A stretch of 64,000 nucleotides of DNA from Corylus avellana (Eukaryota; Streptophyta; Magnoliopsida; Fagales; Betulaceae): NCBI RefSeq assembly GCF_901000735.1, contig NC_081547.1, positions 27,701,382 through 27,765,381 of the forward strand. Reading direction: 5' to 3'. Below the pieces are notes generated by a model. It did not search any database. It was not told where the DNA came from and was given only the letters and a program-made list of their open reading frames with translations. Made by a program: the position numbers and the translations under genes. This document shows, piece by piece, positions 1 through 13,491 of the stretch (positions are counted from its first letter, which is position 1; the number at the start of each line of letters is the position of its first letter).

Positions 1-782
1 CCTATCCAACTTTCATTCGAATTGAGATCCCCTCTAATTGAGGAGAAATTATAGATTCTTCAATTGTTAATCGTAACTCTTCATTTTATAACCGAGGTAT
101 TAAATGCGGCTTTTATTTTACCAAAGTTAAATGATTTTATAGACCATTAAATTTAAAATAAATTGTCACGATTAACAACTATAAAATCTTCAATTTTTTC
201 TCAATCGAAAGGGATCCGAATCCTTTCATTCTCTCTTTGAAGAATTATCAAAGTCATCCCTATGGGCTCTCCCTTTCTATATATATATATCCGCTGTTCA
301 ATATTGACCATTGGATCAACAGTATCATCAATAGCGAATACAAGTGGGTTTGATTTCGGTTGGTTAATTAAATAAATAAAGGAGACAAGAATAATAAATA
401 GCGGGGGCAGGCAACTCTCGATATTTTTTCACCGGCTTTTACTACTTAGCATAGTGGGTGCCCACGTGGCGAATAATTAATATGCTGACCACAAGGTGAA
501 CATCAAAAAAGCAACGATTAATGTTTTTAACAGAAATTGATGAATATTGTGTCAGCATCAAAGACAAGTTCATGAAACAACACATCACCTTAGCCCTAAT
601 TAAAACAAGATAAGAATCACATCATCACCCATGTACATGTACATGTACATGTACATGTATGACACTGCCACTTTTAAAGGTTCACCATTCATTTATATTA
701 ATTTTATTTATCATTCCTCTATTATTATTATTATTATTCTTTGTTAATAATTAATACCATCTAGCTATATGAGAGAGAGAGA
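1..782. repeat. Copy of 7468-8256 ending at an assembly gap
   Basis: These 782 bases match 7468-8256 almost base for base. They include the CATGTA-type microsatellite near 630-660 and an ATT microsatellite near 720-738. Differences are a few substitutions and microsatellite length changes. The copy stops exactly at the N run, inside a GA microsatellite. No coding region is visible in either copy. The pattern looks like the end of one contig overlapping the inside of the next, that is, two alleles kept side by side. A true duplication cannot be excluded. Confidence 0.9.
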
Positions 783-882
783 NNNNNNNNNNNNNNNNNN
801 NNNNNNNNNNNNNNNNNNNNNNNNNNNNNNNNNNNNNNNNNNNNNNNNNNNNNNNNNNNNNNNNNNNNNNNNNNNNNNNNNN
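783..882. other. Assembly gap (100 N)
   Basis: Exactly 100 N bases, a common placeholder for a gap of unknown size. It is flanked on the left by a GA microsatellite. The flanks do not have to be neighbours in the real genome. Confidence 0.99.
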
Positions 883-1290
883 AAAACTTAAAAATGAAGT
901 TTTTACCCAAAAGCTATTTTTGACTTAAAAGATCCATTTTTCAAATGCAATTTCAAACAGGCTCTAAGAGTAGTGTAGGCCTCTAAGTTGAGCAATTAGT
1001 CTCTTGTGTTTTTCTCAAGGTTAATTGCTTCCACTATTTTACCTATTTTATTTTACCGTTTATATATATATATAATACAAACCCCATCCAGGACCAGACA
1101 TTAACGGTTGCAACGTGACCATGCAAACATTAATTAGTCGACCTCGTACACTATTTAAACAATTACAGAAACAATAATCCACCCCCCATCCATTTACAGA
1201 ATCAACGCAAATACAAAAAGGACAAAAAAAAAAGAAAAAAAAAAAGCAAATGGAGAAATCAATCTCATATATATCCTGATATATATTGTC
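883..1290. other. Intergenic, 3' side of the GPAT gene
   Basis: AT-rich DNA between the gap and the GPAT stop codon, with a short TA run near 1061-1075 and an A-rich tract near 1217-1247. It should contain the GPAT 3' UTR. No other gene is visible. Confidence 0.6.
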
Positions 1291-2330
1291 TTAGTGAATA
1301 AATGGCTTGAAATTTGTCACCAGCTTCTTAATTTGATCAAGAAAGGAAGTATAAGATACAATCCCATCATTTCCAGCCAGCACCCTGTACTTGTCCTTCC
1401 TTGTAAAGTTCGTGCACTCGAACCCTAGCGTAGCAGCCAAGATTCTTTGCACGTAATTTGCAACATCATGCGGACTTTTCCCAGACGAACACGTGGCTTC
1501 TGCCGGTAACTGGTTCAAGAAAGTTACCTCGTACACTGGCCTCGGGTTCATGAAGAAGAAAATGGGGTCCAGCCCTTTCCAGCCCCTAGCCGTCGTTGCA
1601 TGGAAGAACCCAACACGGTAATTCATGGCCACCGGAACAATCCGATCCGTTAGCTCAGCAAACAGCCCGCTGAACCTCAAAAGGAAGGGTTCCCGGCATG
1701 TTGTTCCTTCCGGGCAAACCGCCAGGTCTCCGATGGATAATTCTCGCTTGATTTTTTCCGCGTCGACTTCACGGATTCTGGTTAGCCTAACGGTAGGAAT
1801 TGGCGATAAGATCTCTGAGAATCGAGAGATGGAGTACGTCACGGCTGGGATTTTTCGTCCGAGTACGGTGGAGAGGACGACGGGGTCCATTAGGGTCCGG
1901 TGAGTGCACACAAATAGTACTCCCGTGTTGGCACCGGATGCCGGCGAGGGTGGTTTGCCTTTGACGATAACCTTGCTGCCGAACAGTCGTGACATGTAGG
2001 GAATAGCACTAATTGGTAGCACCATGCCCATAACAATGCGGATTATTGCAAGTAAGATGCCTAAGGGCATCCATAGGAGGATTAAGAGGGCGGTGGATGG
2101 TGTTGGGCGCTTCACTAGGCGGCCATCGTGGAAGATCACCGGGAGCGGGCGGAGGACTTGGTGGTTATACTTTTGGTCGGCCATGAATGGTGGCTGCATT
2201 TGTTCCTGCATGTATACAAATTAATTAACCACCGTCACATATATAATTGTTTTATTAATTAAGGTGATAATTTCTAAAAATCTCTCTTATGTTATTTTTA
2301 TGTCCCTCTAAAAATAAAATTGTTCATTGC

Positions 2331-2377
<47 letters not shown>

Positions 2378-2939
2378 TTACCTTGCATAGCGATAAGAAT
2401 GAAGAACCAGGCCTTGCTAAGCCTAAACGTGGTGGTTCATCTACAAACAACTTTGCCACCCGATCGGATAGAGGACGAATATCATCGTTGACGAACCCCG
2501 TTGCGTACCCAAAACGGTTCACAACAAGTTCGCTTCCGACAACCTCGTCAGCTCGCAAATGATACTTCACAAACCTCTCAACCATAATCCTCGGCGTCTT
2601 AGTCACCACAACTCTTTTGTCATAGAAGCTAAACACCTTCCATGCCTCCATATCAATATCATCCATGTAAAACTTTGGCAAAACAGCCCTCGCCACCGAT
2701 CTGATCTCGGATTCACGAACGCCTGCGACAGCAACAAAGATCATGAACTTCAGCCCGGCGTCTCCCATCCCCATCATTTCCAGCAAGCGAATCACCGGCC
2801 ATAACATCAGCAACACTGCAAACCTAAACAAACCCGAGGCCTCGAATGCCACCAACAAGAAGTAGGAGTAAGCGTCGGGGTCCTTCAGAAGCGATCCTTC
2901 GAGCTCGGCAACAACCGACTCCACTGGGCTTTTTGTCAT
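1291..2939 (-). CDS. GPAT5: sn-glycerol-3-phosphate acyltransferase, GPAT5/GPAT7 type
   Basis: Two exons, 2939-2382 and 2205-1291, encode about 490 residues. The 176-bp intron has GT-AG borders and holds a long TA microsatellite. The family transfers an acyl group from acyl-CoA to glycerol-3-phosphate at an ER membrane. GPAT5 and GPAT7 supply suberin-type lipid. Visible acyltransferase blocks are H-x4-D (HRTLMD, about residues 288-293), EGTT (about 352-355) and IVPVAMN (about 375-381). A hydrophobic stretch lies near residues 225-247. The N-terminal HAD-like phosphatase motif, DLDGT in GPAT4/6/8 relatives, reads ELEGS here, so both acidic catalytic Asp residues are changed. This is as expected for the GPAT5/7 branch, which makes lysophosphatidic acid rather than monoacylglycerol. 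I chose the ATG at 2939; the reading frame stays open upstream only from a TTG at 2975. GPAT5 versus GPAT7 cannot be settled from the sequence alone. Confidence 0.9.
2334..2376. repeat. TA microsatellite inside the GPAT intron
   Basis: An uninterrupted TA run of about 43 bases fills part of the 176-bp intron. It starts just downstream of the 5' splice site (GTAAGT on the minus strand at 2381-2376). It is probably length-variable between alleles. Confidence 0.9.
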
Positions 2940-3054
2940 TTCCCCTTCTGGGTTTCCTAGTATTTTCCGTTTCAAGGTTCTTGGATGAGGGTGACAATGG
3001 TTTTTATGCTTATAAGAAGTGGGAATTGGGCAGTTTATCAGTTTACAACTACTT

Positions 3055-3064
3055 CTTTATATAC
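3055..3064 (-). promoter_or_regulatory. Candidate TATA box of the GPAT gene
   Basis: On the minus strand this reads GTATATAAAG, about 115 bases upstream of the chosen ATG. That spacing would leave a short 5' UTR. Only the motif and its position support it. Confidence 0.45.
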
Positions 3065-3634
3065 TTTTTTAGAATTTATTCTCTCTCTTTCTCTGTGGGT
3101 GGATATATGGGTAAAGACTAAAGGATTATACGCCACGTTTTTTATACACAGAGATCGATTACTTAACTCCAACAACTTTGTATTAAGGCCTACGTGTACA
3201 CCTAAACCTAAAATAGCGTCTGAGTTGGGCCAGCCGTAGGTGAAGTTAGTCAACTGCATGTACATATATACCCACGTTGTTGCATATGGGAAGCTATCAG
3301 AAATTTCTGGGTGATTAATTCTGTGTCTCGTTCTCTGATTTACTCTCTACAAGTTAAGAGTAATGCTACTTTTTTAAAGTATTTATCACATTTATTTTAC
3401 ACCAATTTATGTAACATGTGACAACTCAAATGCTCGAGTTTACTCTTGCCATAATGCAATGTATAATCCTATGAGTGGGCTAGCTAGCTAAGTGTATGAA
3501 ATTTCTCTTCGTTATTCAAAGAATAAAAGAAAAAGGAAACAACAAAAACCTCAAGGTTATGCTTTGGTTGTTTTGTTGGTTCTAGACTTGCTATGTTCCC
3601 TAGTTTGATCCAATAGAATCTCTTGCTTTTTTCA

Positions 3635-3667
<33 letters not shown>

Positions 3668-5067
3668 AAAAAATGAGATAGTCCCCTCTATAATATCTTG
3701 GGATATATGGATTAATTGAGATGATAGTGTATGAATATGTATGTAATCTCATATTGTTTTGTGTATTGATGCAATTTTTTTTTTAAAAATACCTAATTCA
3801 TGTAACTCATTCTAAGTTATGTTAGTTAGACATTAATATGTACACCAATTTGCATAAATTGATATATTGATTTGAAAATCCATGATGAACCTATACTTAA
3901 TTAGGATTTAAGTTTGTATCAAATTGATATCGATCTATGGTACGAAAGTTGCCCTAAAGCTCCTTATGGTACGAAATCTACCAAATTGATTATTCTGTGT
4001 ACTCTTTTATTTGGATCCAAAGTGAAAAAGACCACTCTTTGTAACCCCTTTGACCCTTTCCTTATTTGAAAAAAACATAAAAAATAAAATAAAATAAAAA
4101 TTCAGCCTCTATGAGGGGAGACTAGGTCGATCGGCTGCCCACCAAATGAAGGATGGTTGGCATTTCGATGGTTAGCCCTCCTTAATTTCTCAAACATGAA
4201 TCAAATGAAATTTTAAATTATTAAACAATCAAATGCAACCAAATCTATCTCATCGATCCAACCCAATTTAATTGAACAAACTCAATTAGTCTTAGCTACC
4301 CAATTCAAATTGCCTTGTATCTTTAATTTGCTGACATTTCCAGAAGTCACCAGCAAGAAAGTTTTCATTTAGTCATGCCTACTTGATCAATTAATCCAAC
4401 TAGCTTAAGGCCAAAATTAAAATGAAGAAAGATTCAAATTGCCATGGTTGAGTCTAATCGTGATCAATCTAAACCAACATATATATATAATTTTCTGTCA
4501 CATTATTTCAAAGTAGGTTGGAATATTGATCATTTTGGTACATATATAAAATCGATTTGGCAATATATAGTATATATGAAGCTCCAAGATGGGTGTCATG
4601 CATGGGAAGCTTGCAAGTGGGAGCATGAAAGTAGGTTAGAAACTTATTTGCTTCCCCCGGCCGGTCGGTTGACCAACCTCTCTGTAAAAACACTTGTTTT
4701 CTTCAACTCTATTAATATGCTGCGCATGCCTTGCTTTGTCAGCCAAACACACCATTTTTTTTTCTCCCTAGGTTAGGTAAGGTTGGTTTGAATATTAAAA
4801 CGTTTTTAATGCGCTGTGTTCACACTTCTTGGCAATCAACTTCGGCTGGAAGTGATGTATATTTCTTAGGCCTACTCTAATAAGTGTCAAGACAATCTAA
4901 CATGTTTGGGTTTCTCAAAAATCAATGTTTGTGTTCCTAGGTTAGTATAACGATAATAAATGACTGTTAAGAGTATTAAATAAATAGCAAAGTTTTCATC
5001 TAAATTGGGTTAGAAGAACTTCTTTTAACCCCGTCTATAAAAATGACATATGTTAGTTTTTTTGAAG
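3065..5067. other. Intergenic, no gene seen
   Basis: AT-rich DNA with a poly-T tract near 3636-3663. The short open frames lack any family signature and run through low-complexity sequence. Confidence 0.6.
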
Positions 5068-5840
5068 GGATAAATGCAAAAGTGGTCCATATGGTTTGCC
5101 TAAATTATAAATCACTCCATGTGGTATAAAAAATAATTTATATGTCCTTGTAGTTGGCCTAAATTACAAATCATTCATTGTGGTATAAAAAATAATTTAT
5201 AGGTCCTTATGGTAGGCCAAAAAAACAGTTTATTTTCTGAAATCAATTTTCGTTAAGTAACTTAACAAAATTCATTACTTCGTCACGTAATACCTAATAA
5301 AAACGCGACACATGTTATTATTAATTTTTTACTTTAAAAAATGACAAAAATGATTTTTCACATCATTTTAGGACATCAGCTAAGATTACACATTAGCTCC
5401 CACTCCAAGTCATACTACTTCAATAAATTAACATAATCTCTTCTATCCCCAAAATTATACTATGTACGTAACCCTTTCTCATTTTCACATTCCTCGCCAC
5501 AATTTAGGAGTATTTCGCGAGAATTTGACTGTCACATCTTCTAACCATTGAAAAATAAATAAAAACAACATTCAAGTTAATAAATTGTGACAAAGTTTTC
5601 CTTTAAATTAAGTCGGAGAAAATTGGGTTACTCTTTTTATTAAACTGCATTTGTCTTTAGAGCATGAAAATTGATTTCAGGGAATAAACTGTTATTTTGG
5701 CCTACCATGAGGGCCTATAAATTATTTTTTATACTACTTGGAATTTTAAGCCAACTACAAAGACCTATAAATTATTTTTTACACCACATGGAGTAATTTG
5801 TAATTTAGGCCAACCATAGGAACCAATTTTACATTTATCC
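5068..5840. mobile_element. Non-autonomous element with long terminal inverted repeats
   Basis: The left end begins GGATAAATGCAAAAGTGGT. The right end, read on the other strand, begins GGATAAATGTAAAATTGGT. Similarity between the ends continues for more than 100 bases, through repeated units with 'ggcctaaattacaaat' and 'aaataatttatag'. There is no coding capacity. The long inverted ends suit a MULE-derived or foldback MITE. A target-site duplication is not clear, so the superfamily is uncertain. A relative starts near 63290. Confidence 0.75.
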
Positions 5841-7467
5841 ATTTTTTTAATAACATGTGAGATGCAAACGAGTTTTTAGTAAAATTTATTCTAACTTTAT
5901 TCATGCTATTAAAAAATATGTGCATCTCATATGTTCAAAAGACACATATCATGTTTATAGATTGAGTTGGAAGAAATTTCTCTAACCCAGTTTGGATAAA
6001 AACTTGAAAAGATTTTTTTTCAAACTGGTTTGGAAAAAATTTCCGTTCAATATATATAAATGAAGCTCGATCTTGGAAAGGCCGTCTTTGCTATACCACC
6101 CTGTTTCTAAGCCCATTCTCTAACATGCATTGAAACTGGGTCAACCCAAGACGGAAAGAAAATTGAAAAGCAAACCCAACTGATGCCAGCCGCTGCAACT
6201 CTTTAATTATATAGCCCAATACTTCTTCCTGTAAGATATGACAAAATATATATACTTACTGGGCTTGATTTACTAAACCATTTTCCTTCTGTTTTTTCTT
6301 TTGGAAACAAAATCATTAAAAAAATAATTTAAAACATAAAACAATCAAAATTATTTTTATATTGATCATATCACATCAAAATATTTTGTTCAAAAAAAAA
6401 AACATCATTCAAAACACGGGGAGCCAATGAGGTTGCCCCGGCCCATAAAAAGTTGAATCTTGAACCGATGACCTTCGGATCTGAGAAGAAGAGGATATAT
6501 ATAGGAAGAACAAAATAATGTGAGATTGGACGGTATGGGACACCGTTCAAAAGCTCGTGTATATCGTTTAGTCAACGCATGAAACTTGTCCTCCGCTCAA
6601 TTGGATAGAGGGCGATGAGTGGGAGAGAAACCCCAAAGGCGAAGGGTTAAAAAAGTTTGTGGTATATATATATATATATATATAGTCAAACACTCAAATC
6701 ATTTTATTTTACGATTGAGATGCATGCACCCTGACTGGACACAAATCTAAGATGCTAATGCAAGTGGAAAACACGGGGAGATGCTTCGATTTTTGGCTTT
6801 CAATGTGATGCTGTCCCATTACAAAAGATGCATTGCCCAATGCCCCATCTCTTCCAATAACCCTTCACTACATGCATAATCATTCACTTCAGTGGTTGAA
6901 TTTTTCCATTGGGAAAATGGGGAACTTGTACTCTTCCTCCTCCCCTAATCATCGTCCGTACTCAAAACCATTGATGGTCCTTAGAACAAGAACCACAACC
7001 ACCAAATGGGGGTGCAAAAGAAGAACCCCATAGCTCAAATCCGGTAATCGGGTTCAAATCGAGAGTTCGAGTCAGGCCATAAAACACAACACTCCGAACG
7101 CTTAAATAACAATTGAAAACCTGGGTAGAAGATAATCTTTCATTACGTTGTCCTAATTGTCTCATTATTATTAGCTGAAAATCAGACAGCGTTCTTAGTC
7201 TATTACAAAGCGAGAAATGTTACACATAATTTTTTCAACTATCTCTTTTTACAAATTTAATGAATCCACCATTAAATTTGTAGATTCATATATGTCATAC
7301 AAAAATTCAATAGTAAATTCATCAATTTACTATATATGGAGATGATTGAAAAATAATTGATAGAATGATTTTTATCTTTTCTCATTAACACATGACATAC
7401 CTCACTAGGGGACACTAATTTGGTGCCACCCTTTGGTTGAGGTTATCCATCGTTTGCAAGCAAGAAA
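5841..7467. other. Intergenic, no gene seen
   Basis: AT-rich DNA with a TA microsatellite near 6664-6684. A patch near 6410-6490 looks weakly tRNA/SINE-like on the minus strand (a box-B-like GGTTCAAGATTC), but not well enough to call. Confidence 0.5.
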
Positions 7468-8256
7468 CCTATCCAACTTTCATTCGAATTGAGATCCCCT
7501 CTAATTGAGGAGAAATTATAGATTCTTCAATTGTTAATCGTAACTCTTCATTTTATAACCGAGGTATTAAATGCGGCTTTTATTTTACCAAAGTTAAATG
7601 ATTTTATAGACCATTAAATTTAAAATAAATTGTCACGATTAACAACTATAAAATCTTCAATTTTTTCTCAATCGAAAGGGATCCGAATCCTTTCATTCTC
7701 TCTTTGAAGAATTATCAAAGTCATCCCTATGGGCTCTCCCTTTCTATATATATATATCCGCTGTTCAATATTGACCATTGGATCAACAGTATCATCAATA
7801 GCGAATACAAGTGGGTTTGATTTCGGTTGGTTAATTAAATAAATAAAGGAGACAAGAATAATAAATAGCGGGGGCAGGCAACTCTCGATATTTTTTCACC
7901 GGCTTTTACTACTTAGCATAGTGGGTGCCCACGTGGCGAATAATTAATATGCTGACCACAAGGTGAACATCAAAAAAGCAACGATTAATGTTTTTAACAA
8001 AAATTGATGAATATTGTGTCAGCATCAAAGACAAGTTCATGAAACAACACATCACCTTAGCCCTAATTAAAACAAGATAAGAATCACATCATCACCCATG
8101 TACATGTACATGTACATGTATGATGTATGACACTGCCACTTTTAAAGGTCCACCATTCATTTATATTAATTTTATTTATCATTCCTCTATTATTATTATT
8201 ATTATTATTATTCTTTGTTAATAATTAATACCATCTAGCTATATGAGAGAGAGAGA
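7468..8256. repeat. Internal copy of the 1-782 sequence
   Basis: Nearly identical to 1-782, with small microsatellite length differences: fewer CATGTA units plus an extra TGATGTA, and more ATT units. Unlike the left copy it continues seamlessly into flanking DNA on both sides, so this is the embedded copy. Confidence 0.9.
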
Positions 8257-11200
8257 ACATGAGCACTGAAATCCATGGAATGAGGTATAATGTAGTTATT
8301 TCAAGAGGGGGAAACAAATAAATGTATCCACCTGTACTTCCTTAGATGGGGGAGGGATGGTTTATTTATTTATTTTTAAGTACATTAGAAACGGAAACAA
8401 ACAAGAACTAAGAACAACAAAAAACAGAAAATCAAACTAAAAGAGGTGGGTCTTTGCCACTACAAATAGGATAAACAAGAGGTGAAGTAAATGAGTGAAA
8501 ATGTAACTAGAATGAACCTTAGCCGCGGCCCAATAAGTTACATGATGAACACAAAAGTTTACACTTCTGTGAATGTTTTTTGCTCTCCAAGAGGGGAACA
8601 GGTTGAGGGATGGTTTAGGCTCTTCTATTTAATTGATATTTATTTTTATAGCATAGTAATAAATAATCAAGTTTATTCAAATTATATCTATTAATCTCGT
8701 TAAAAATACATGTAAGAATCATATATTTTAAGGATAAATGTCAGCTTATAATATAACATGGTCGATCTCAATTTGAGAATAGAGAGCAAATTTATTATGT
8801 TGCAATCTTGTTTGACCGAGAATTGTGGCCGAGCAAGTCTAGTTGGCAAATTTGAAGGAGCAAAACCTCTCGTTTGAATGAGGTTTGCAAACGAGGTAAA
8901 TTTATCGATGTGAAAGAGGAGGCAAATTCACTTGTTTGCAACATCATTTGAATTGCTGGTTTGCTAATTTTTAAACCAGGTTCATTTGTTTGCAAACCCT
9001 GTCTTGAATAGCTTTGCAAATGAAATTCCTTGGATTCACCTAGCTATGCGGCATTCATCAAGAAGAAATGGAATGCATAATTACAACTTGTCAACACCAA
9101 AATATCTCTCTAAAAACCAATTTCTTTTATCTTCTGTGTTTGTGTTTCTTTTCGTTCAAAAAATGTAAACGCTCTTGTTCAGTTGTTCATGTTCTTTCCT
9201 TGCTATCCGCTGTGTTAGTTTAATAAGACTAAGTTAAAGGAATTTATTCCATTTCATTTTTTTTATTAAAAAAAGAAAACCTTTATCCAACAAAAAATAA
9301 TAATAATAATATAACTTATAAAAGAAAGCATAGACAAGTCACGTGACCCAAACAGCCTCACATGTCTGCAATGTCATTGTTATCCATTGCCTCCAGTAAA
9401 TGTAATTAAGGCTGACATAAAAAAGAATATAGTATATATAAACATGCTTTTTTGCATATAAAAAGTGCAGCAAAGGCATCTTATTGCCTCTGCCTCTGCC
9501 TCTGGTATGGAAATCCCCGGTCCGGTTCACTGATATTTGAAATGGTCGATTTTTGTTGCTTTCTGCAGATGCTTTATCATACAGCTTGTCCACTCTATTC
9601 ATTGTGTGGCAAGATTTGGAACAGCCTAAACAAGGCAAATAACCAGACATGGGTGATGGAACATTTCTAATATTGAAATGGTTTGGTCTGAGAAGCTCAT
9701 TACATAATTGTTTTTCACTCTTCCTCTACTTTTCAATGGCATTTTTTTGCATCCATAAGAACGAACAAACAAACAAAACAAAAAAAAGTTACCGTTTATA
9801 GGCTTTTAGCCTTGAATAGATGACTTGGATTTGTACCCATGTCTCTTGCCTAAATTAGTAGGATAATACTAGATATATAACTATGTCACGCTCATGCTCA
9901 TATTCATGCTCATGCTCATGTTGAATAGACGCCTAGCTATTACGTCTAACTTGTTTTGTTTCAATAGCTAGGCGTAACAGCTGACCGATTATAAGCCAAT
10001 TGGAGGTGAACCAATTTTGTTCACTCTACTTCTCGCCCACTAGGCCGGACGTACCACCACTATGTCGTTGTTTCCAACTAACATTACCCATTTGTGATCA
10101 TTTTGTGGACAAAACGTCACCCTTTGCTTTTAGGCTCAGCATTCATTGATAATCAAGATTGTAGGTATTGTGGGCATGACTCTAGTAACATGCTCTATAT
10201 TCAGGACTCAGGAGAAGAAAATGCTAGAGCTCAAGATTCAAGACACATGAAACAATTTTATTATATCTTTTATTTCGGTGCATGAGAGGTACCAAATATT
10301 TTGTTCCACAATATGTACAAATTTATAAGATGTTTTGACACGGTATCAATTTTAAAGTGTTTTTTGTTTTAAATTTTTTATTAACGATTTTATTTATTTA
10401 TTTTAAAAAAAAAAAGTAATATCTAGAAAGTAGGCTTGGTGGAAGAAAGGTATAGGCATGATGCTAGAGATGGTCCTTTTTCTTTATTACCATTCACCAC
10501 GAGGCCAGTTGCGTCTAAAAACACATCATATCTTGCGGCTCTCCCTACAAAGGAATGGACAAACCATGAGAACCGGTATCGGGTTATACCACGAGCCGGT
10601 AGGTGGTGGTATTATTATTCATGGTCCCCTTCGTCGCACAGGGGAAAGTCTGCTCTTTTATGAATTTATGAGCAACGCTAATTTAACCCACTCTACATTT
10701 TTAGTGGTTGGCCCTTCAATTTCTCCGGTTAAATGCGAGTTTTTTAATATTTTAATTTATTCAATTCGTCGGTGAACTTAACACGAAATTAACGATTATA
10801 GTTGAGAAGTTTGATCATTTAATTAAGTGAGTCAGGTTATGGTTGATCTAGATAATTTTATACATAAACTTCAACACGACTTGAATTTGATATGCAACAT
10901 TATGGCATGCAATTTTTGACATGACTCGTAAACTCGATATGAATCCAGTATAAAATTAGAGGGTTATGATTGAAGAATTTGATTTGTTTAAATAAACGGG
11001 TCAGATTATGGTTAATCTATATAGTCTTGTACTCATGCCTTGATACAACGTGAATCTGACACGTGAATACGAATTGCCACTCCTACTTTTAACTTAAGAA
11101 ATTGTATAGCTAAACGAACTCAAAATTTACATTTTTGCGTAGTAGGGGAACACATTTTTAAAAACACGCTATTTTAAAGGCCCAATTGATAAAAATAACA

Positions 11201-11312
11201 ATATTTTACAAATTTTATAAAATGCATTTAAAAAATCACTTTTTCATTATCTTTATTTTTGAAAATCGTTATTTTTTTGAACCATACCTTATGGTTTCAC
11301 TTTGAAAAAAAA

Positions 11313-11346
<34 letters not shown>

Positions 11347-12168
11347 GGGAACAAAAAAAAACTATTCCTATCCATAAGCAAATAGTTGAAGTGCAAAGGG
11401 CCATTTACAATAATTTCGCTGCTTCCAAACGATCCACATATAAATGTCTTCCAAGATAGGAGCCCATCAGCCCATGCCATGTTGCCACCTGTCACCTTCT
11501 ACCTGCTACGCTACAAAAAGGTCAAAATATCTACACAAGTTCTTTTTGGGCATAAGTATATCTCCCATGCCTATTATGGACATTTTCCAGGTGAGTTCCC
11601 TTTCAAAAGGTGCTATGCTATAACGCGCAGTCAAAAAGCGTGACAAAGGGGTCCCATTTTCGAGCGTCACACCGTGCACGTGTCCATTCTCTATTTGGAA
11701 CGCGCGCTTCAGGAGCGGTGGGACTGTCACTTCTCTATTTTCCGACGATGACGTGTCAGGGTACCAGGGGTTGTGAAAACTGAAGAGAGAGAGAGGCTTT
11801 CTATAATTCTCTAGTTCTTCTTAGGAAGTTGCAAACCCAAAGGGATTTGATTATTAATTGTAAGAATTTTGAGATCAAGAGCCAACGGAGAATAGTTTCC
11901 TTTTTTTACTTATTTACAAAATTTCTAGTTAAATTATATGCGATATGAGAGTGTAATTTTTTTAAAAAAGGAATTAAATATTTGATAAAATCGCAATTTG
12001 GCATTTAAAGTTACAATTTAAGATATAAAATCATACGTTTTTTTAAAACGCACCTCTTTGTTTGTGACCCTTAAATTGAATATGCATCTTCAAAAGATAC
12101 ATTTTTTACAATTTTGTTTAACACCCTACTTTTAACCTACGAAATTGCAAGAGCAAAATGGACTATCA
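8257..12168. other. Intergenic, no gene seen
   Basis: AT-rich sequence with simple repeats: CTCATG-type near 9892-9920, CCTCTG near 9487-9505 and TA near 11318-11345. The open frames are short and match no family I recognise. Confidence 0.55.
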
Positions 12169-12931
12169 GAGCATTCCAAAAGTCCAGCAGCGAGCATTCC
12201 CAGCAAACTCCTTAAGGGAGTCTGTTCTTTAAGTTTATAGAATATGTCCAAAAAATTACAAAAAAAGTCCCACAGCATATTCCCTAAATCAACCCTAAAC
12301 ATTAGGATTGTTACAGTGGAACCCAATGTTTTGAGTTTCACTATTGCAATCCTTATGATTATTAAAAAAAAGAAAAAAAAGAAAAGAAAAAAAAGATTCT
12401 CTCATTTCTCTCTTCTCTCCTCTCATGTCTCACAATTCTCTCTCATTTCTCTTCTTTTATATATATAATTAAAAAATATATATATTTTAATGATATAGGG
12501 AATGATTAAGAAAAGTTATTGGAGTGTATTTTAACATAGGGAAGCAAAAAGTAGTTTGGATCCTTAAATGTAGGGAAAATGACGAAGAAGCCGCTGGAAA
12601 TACTCTAAAGCTGCTTCCCTTCCTACACATTGGGAAAATCTCAAGAAAATAACAAAAACTCACCTACAGCAGCTTTCCTATACATTAGGATTGTTACAGT
12701 TGAACTCAATACATGGTTTATTATAATCATAAAATGACATTATCTCTCCTCACACTTTCTTATGCAAAATAAATGAATATAAAAACAAAACAAAAGTAAA
12801 ATAAATAATATTTTAATGTTATAGAGAACTATAAAATAAAATTATTGTGGAGTGTATTTAAATAAGTAAGCAAAAAGTAATTTTATTCCCTAAATTTAAA
12901 GAAAATGAGAAGAAAATTGTTGTGAATGCTC
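12169..12931. mobile_element. MITE-type element with GAGCATTC ends and TCA target duplication
   Basis: The left end is GAGCATTCC. The right end is GAATGCTC, its inverted match. Both are flanked by TCA (12166-12168 and 12932-12934), a 3-bp target duplication as in PIF/Harbinger (Tourist-like) MITEs. The inside appears composite. A second inverted end (GGAAATACTC) lies near 12596-12605, and 'aggattgttacagt' with its neighbourhood occurs twice, near 12303 and 12688. It may be two related units in tandem. No coding capacity. Confidence 0.7.
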
Positions 12932-13322
12932 TCACTCTAGTAGTTGTAGCATGTTGGTGCAACTTTTGTTCTTTTAGGCCATAATGTAAATATGAACAAA
13001 AAAAACATGAACATAAGTAGAAGTGAATCCAATGAGATCTCTCCCATTGATTCAAAACCATATACTTTGTTTTGTTACCAAAGTTTTCATAATAAGCAAA
13101 AGAAATCTTGCAATGATACAACACAACAATGGCTACAATTTTGGCATTCCCTTGCGTTGACCCTCTGGCCTCTACCAAGGAGCAAGAATCACAGCCAAAT
13201 CAGGCCTAAAAGAATCAACAACATGCTTAAATACACTGTATCTTTAAACATATGGAATTAATTTTTATGTATTTTTATTTTTATTTTTTAAAAAAGCAAC
13301 TCAACATTTAATCCTAGAGATA

Positions 13323-13402
13323 AAACCCTAAAAGGCCTCGACTATAAGAACAAATCCTCTTAGAATTAATCCCAGCCGCGCACTTCCATATCCAACGGCC
13401 CA
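13323..13402 (+). promoter_or_regulatory. Pumilio gene proximal promoter: telo-box, TATA-like motif, site II
   Basis: A telo-box AAACCCTAA lies at 13323-13331, a TATA-like TATAAGAA near 13343-13350 and a site II type GGCCCA at 13397-13402. In plants telo-box plus site II is typical of broadly expressed genes active in growing cells. The transcription start is inferred to lie around 13370-13440. Confidence 0.5.
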
Positions 13403-13491
13403 GATTCCTCCACTGCTCGTGCTTATCACTCCCCCTCTTCTCCACTGCACTGTCTCCCTCTCCTTCTTTCTTTCTGTTTCTCTCTCTAAAG

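Noticed and set aside
630..660. CATGTA tandem units as a CRISPR-like or regulatory array
   Set aside because: A simple microsatellite that differs in length between the two copies; CRISPR arrays do not occur in plant nuclear DNA.
2382..2975. A start of the GPAT gene at 2975
   Set aside because: The codon there is TTG. The first ATG in frame is at 2939, and the shorter protein still fits the family.
6410..6500. A tRNA or SINE on the minus strand
   Set aside because: Only a box-B-like motif is convincing. I could not find a clear box A at the right distance, a cloverleaf or a poly-A tail.
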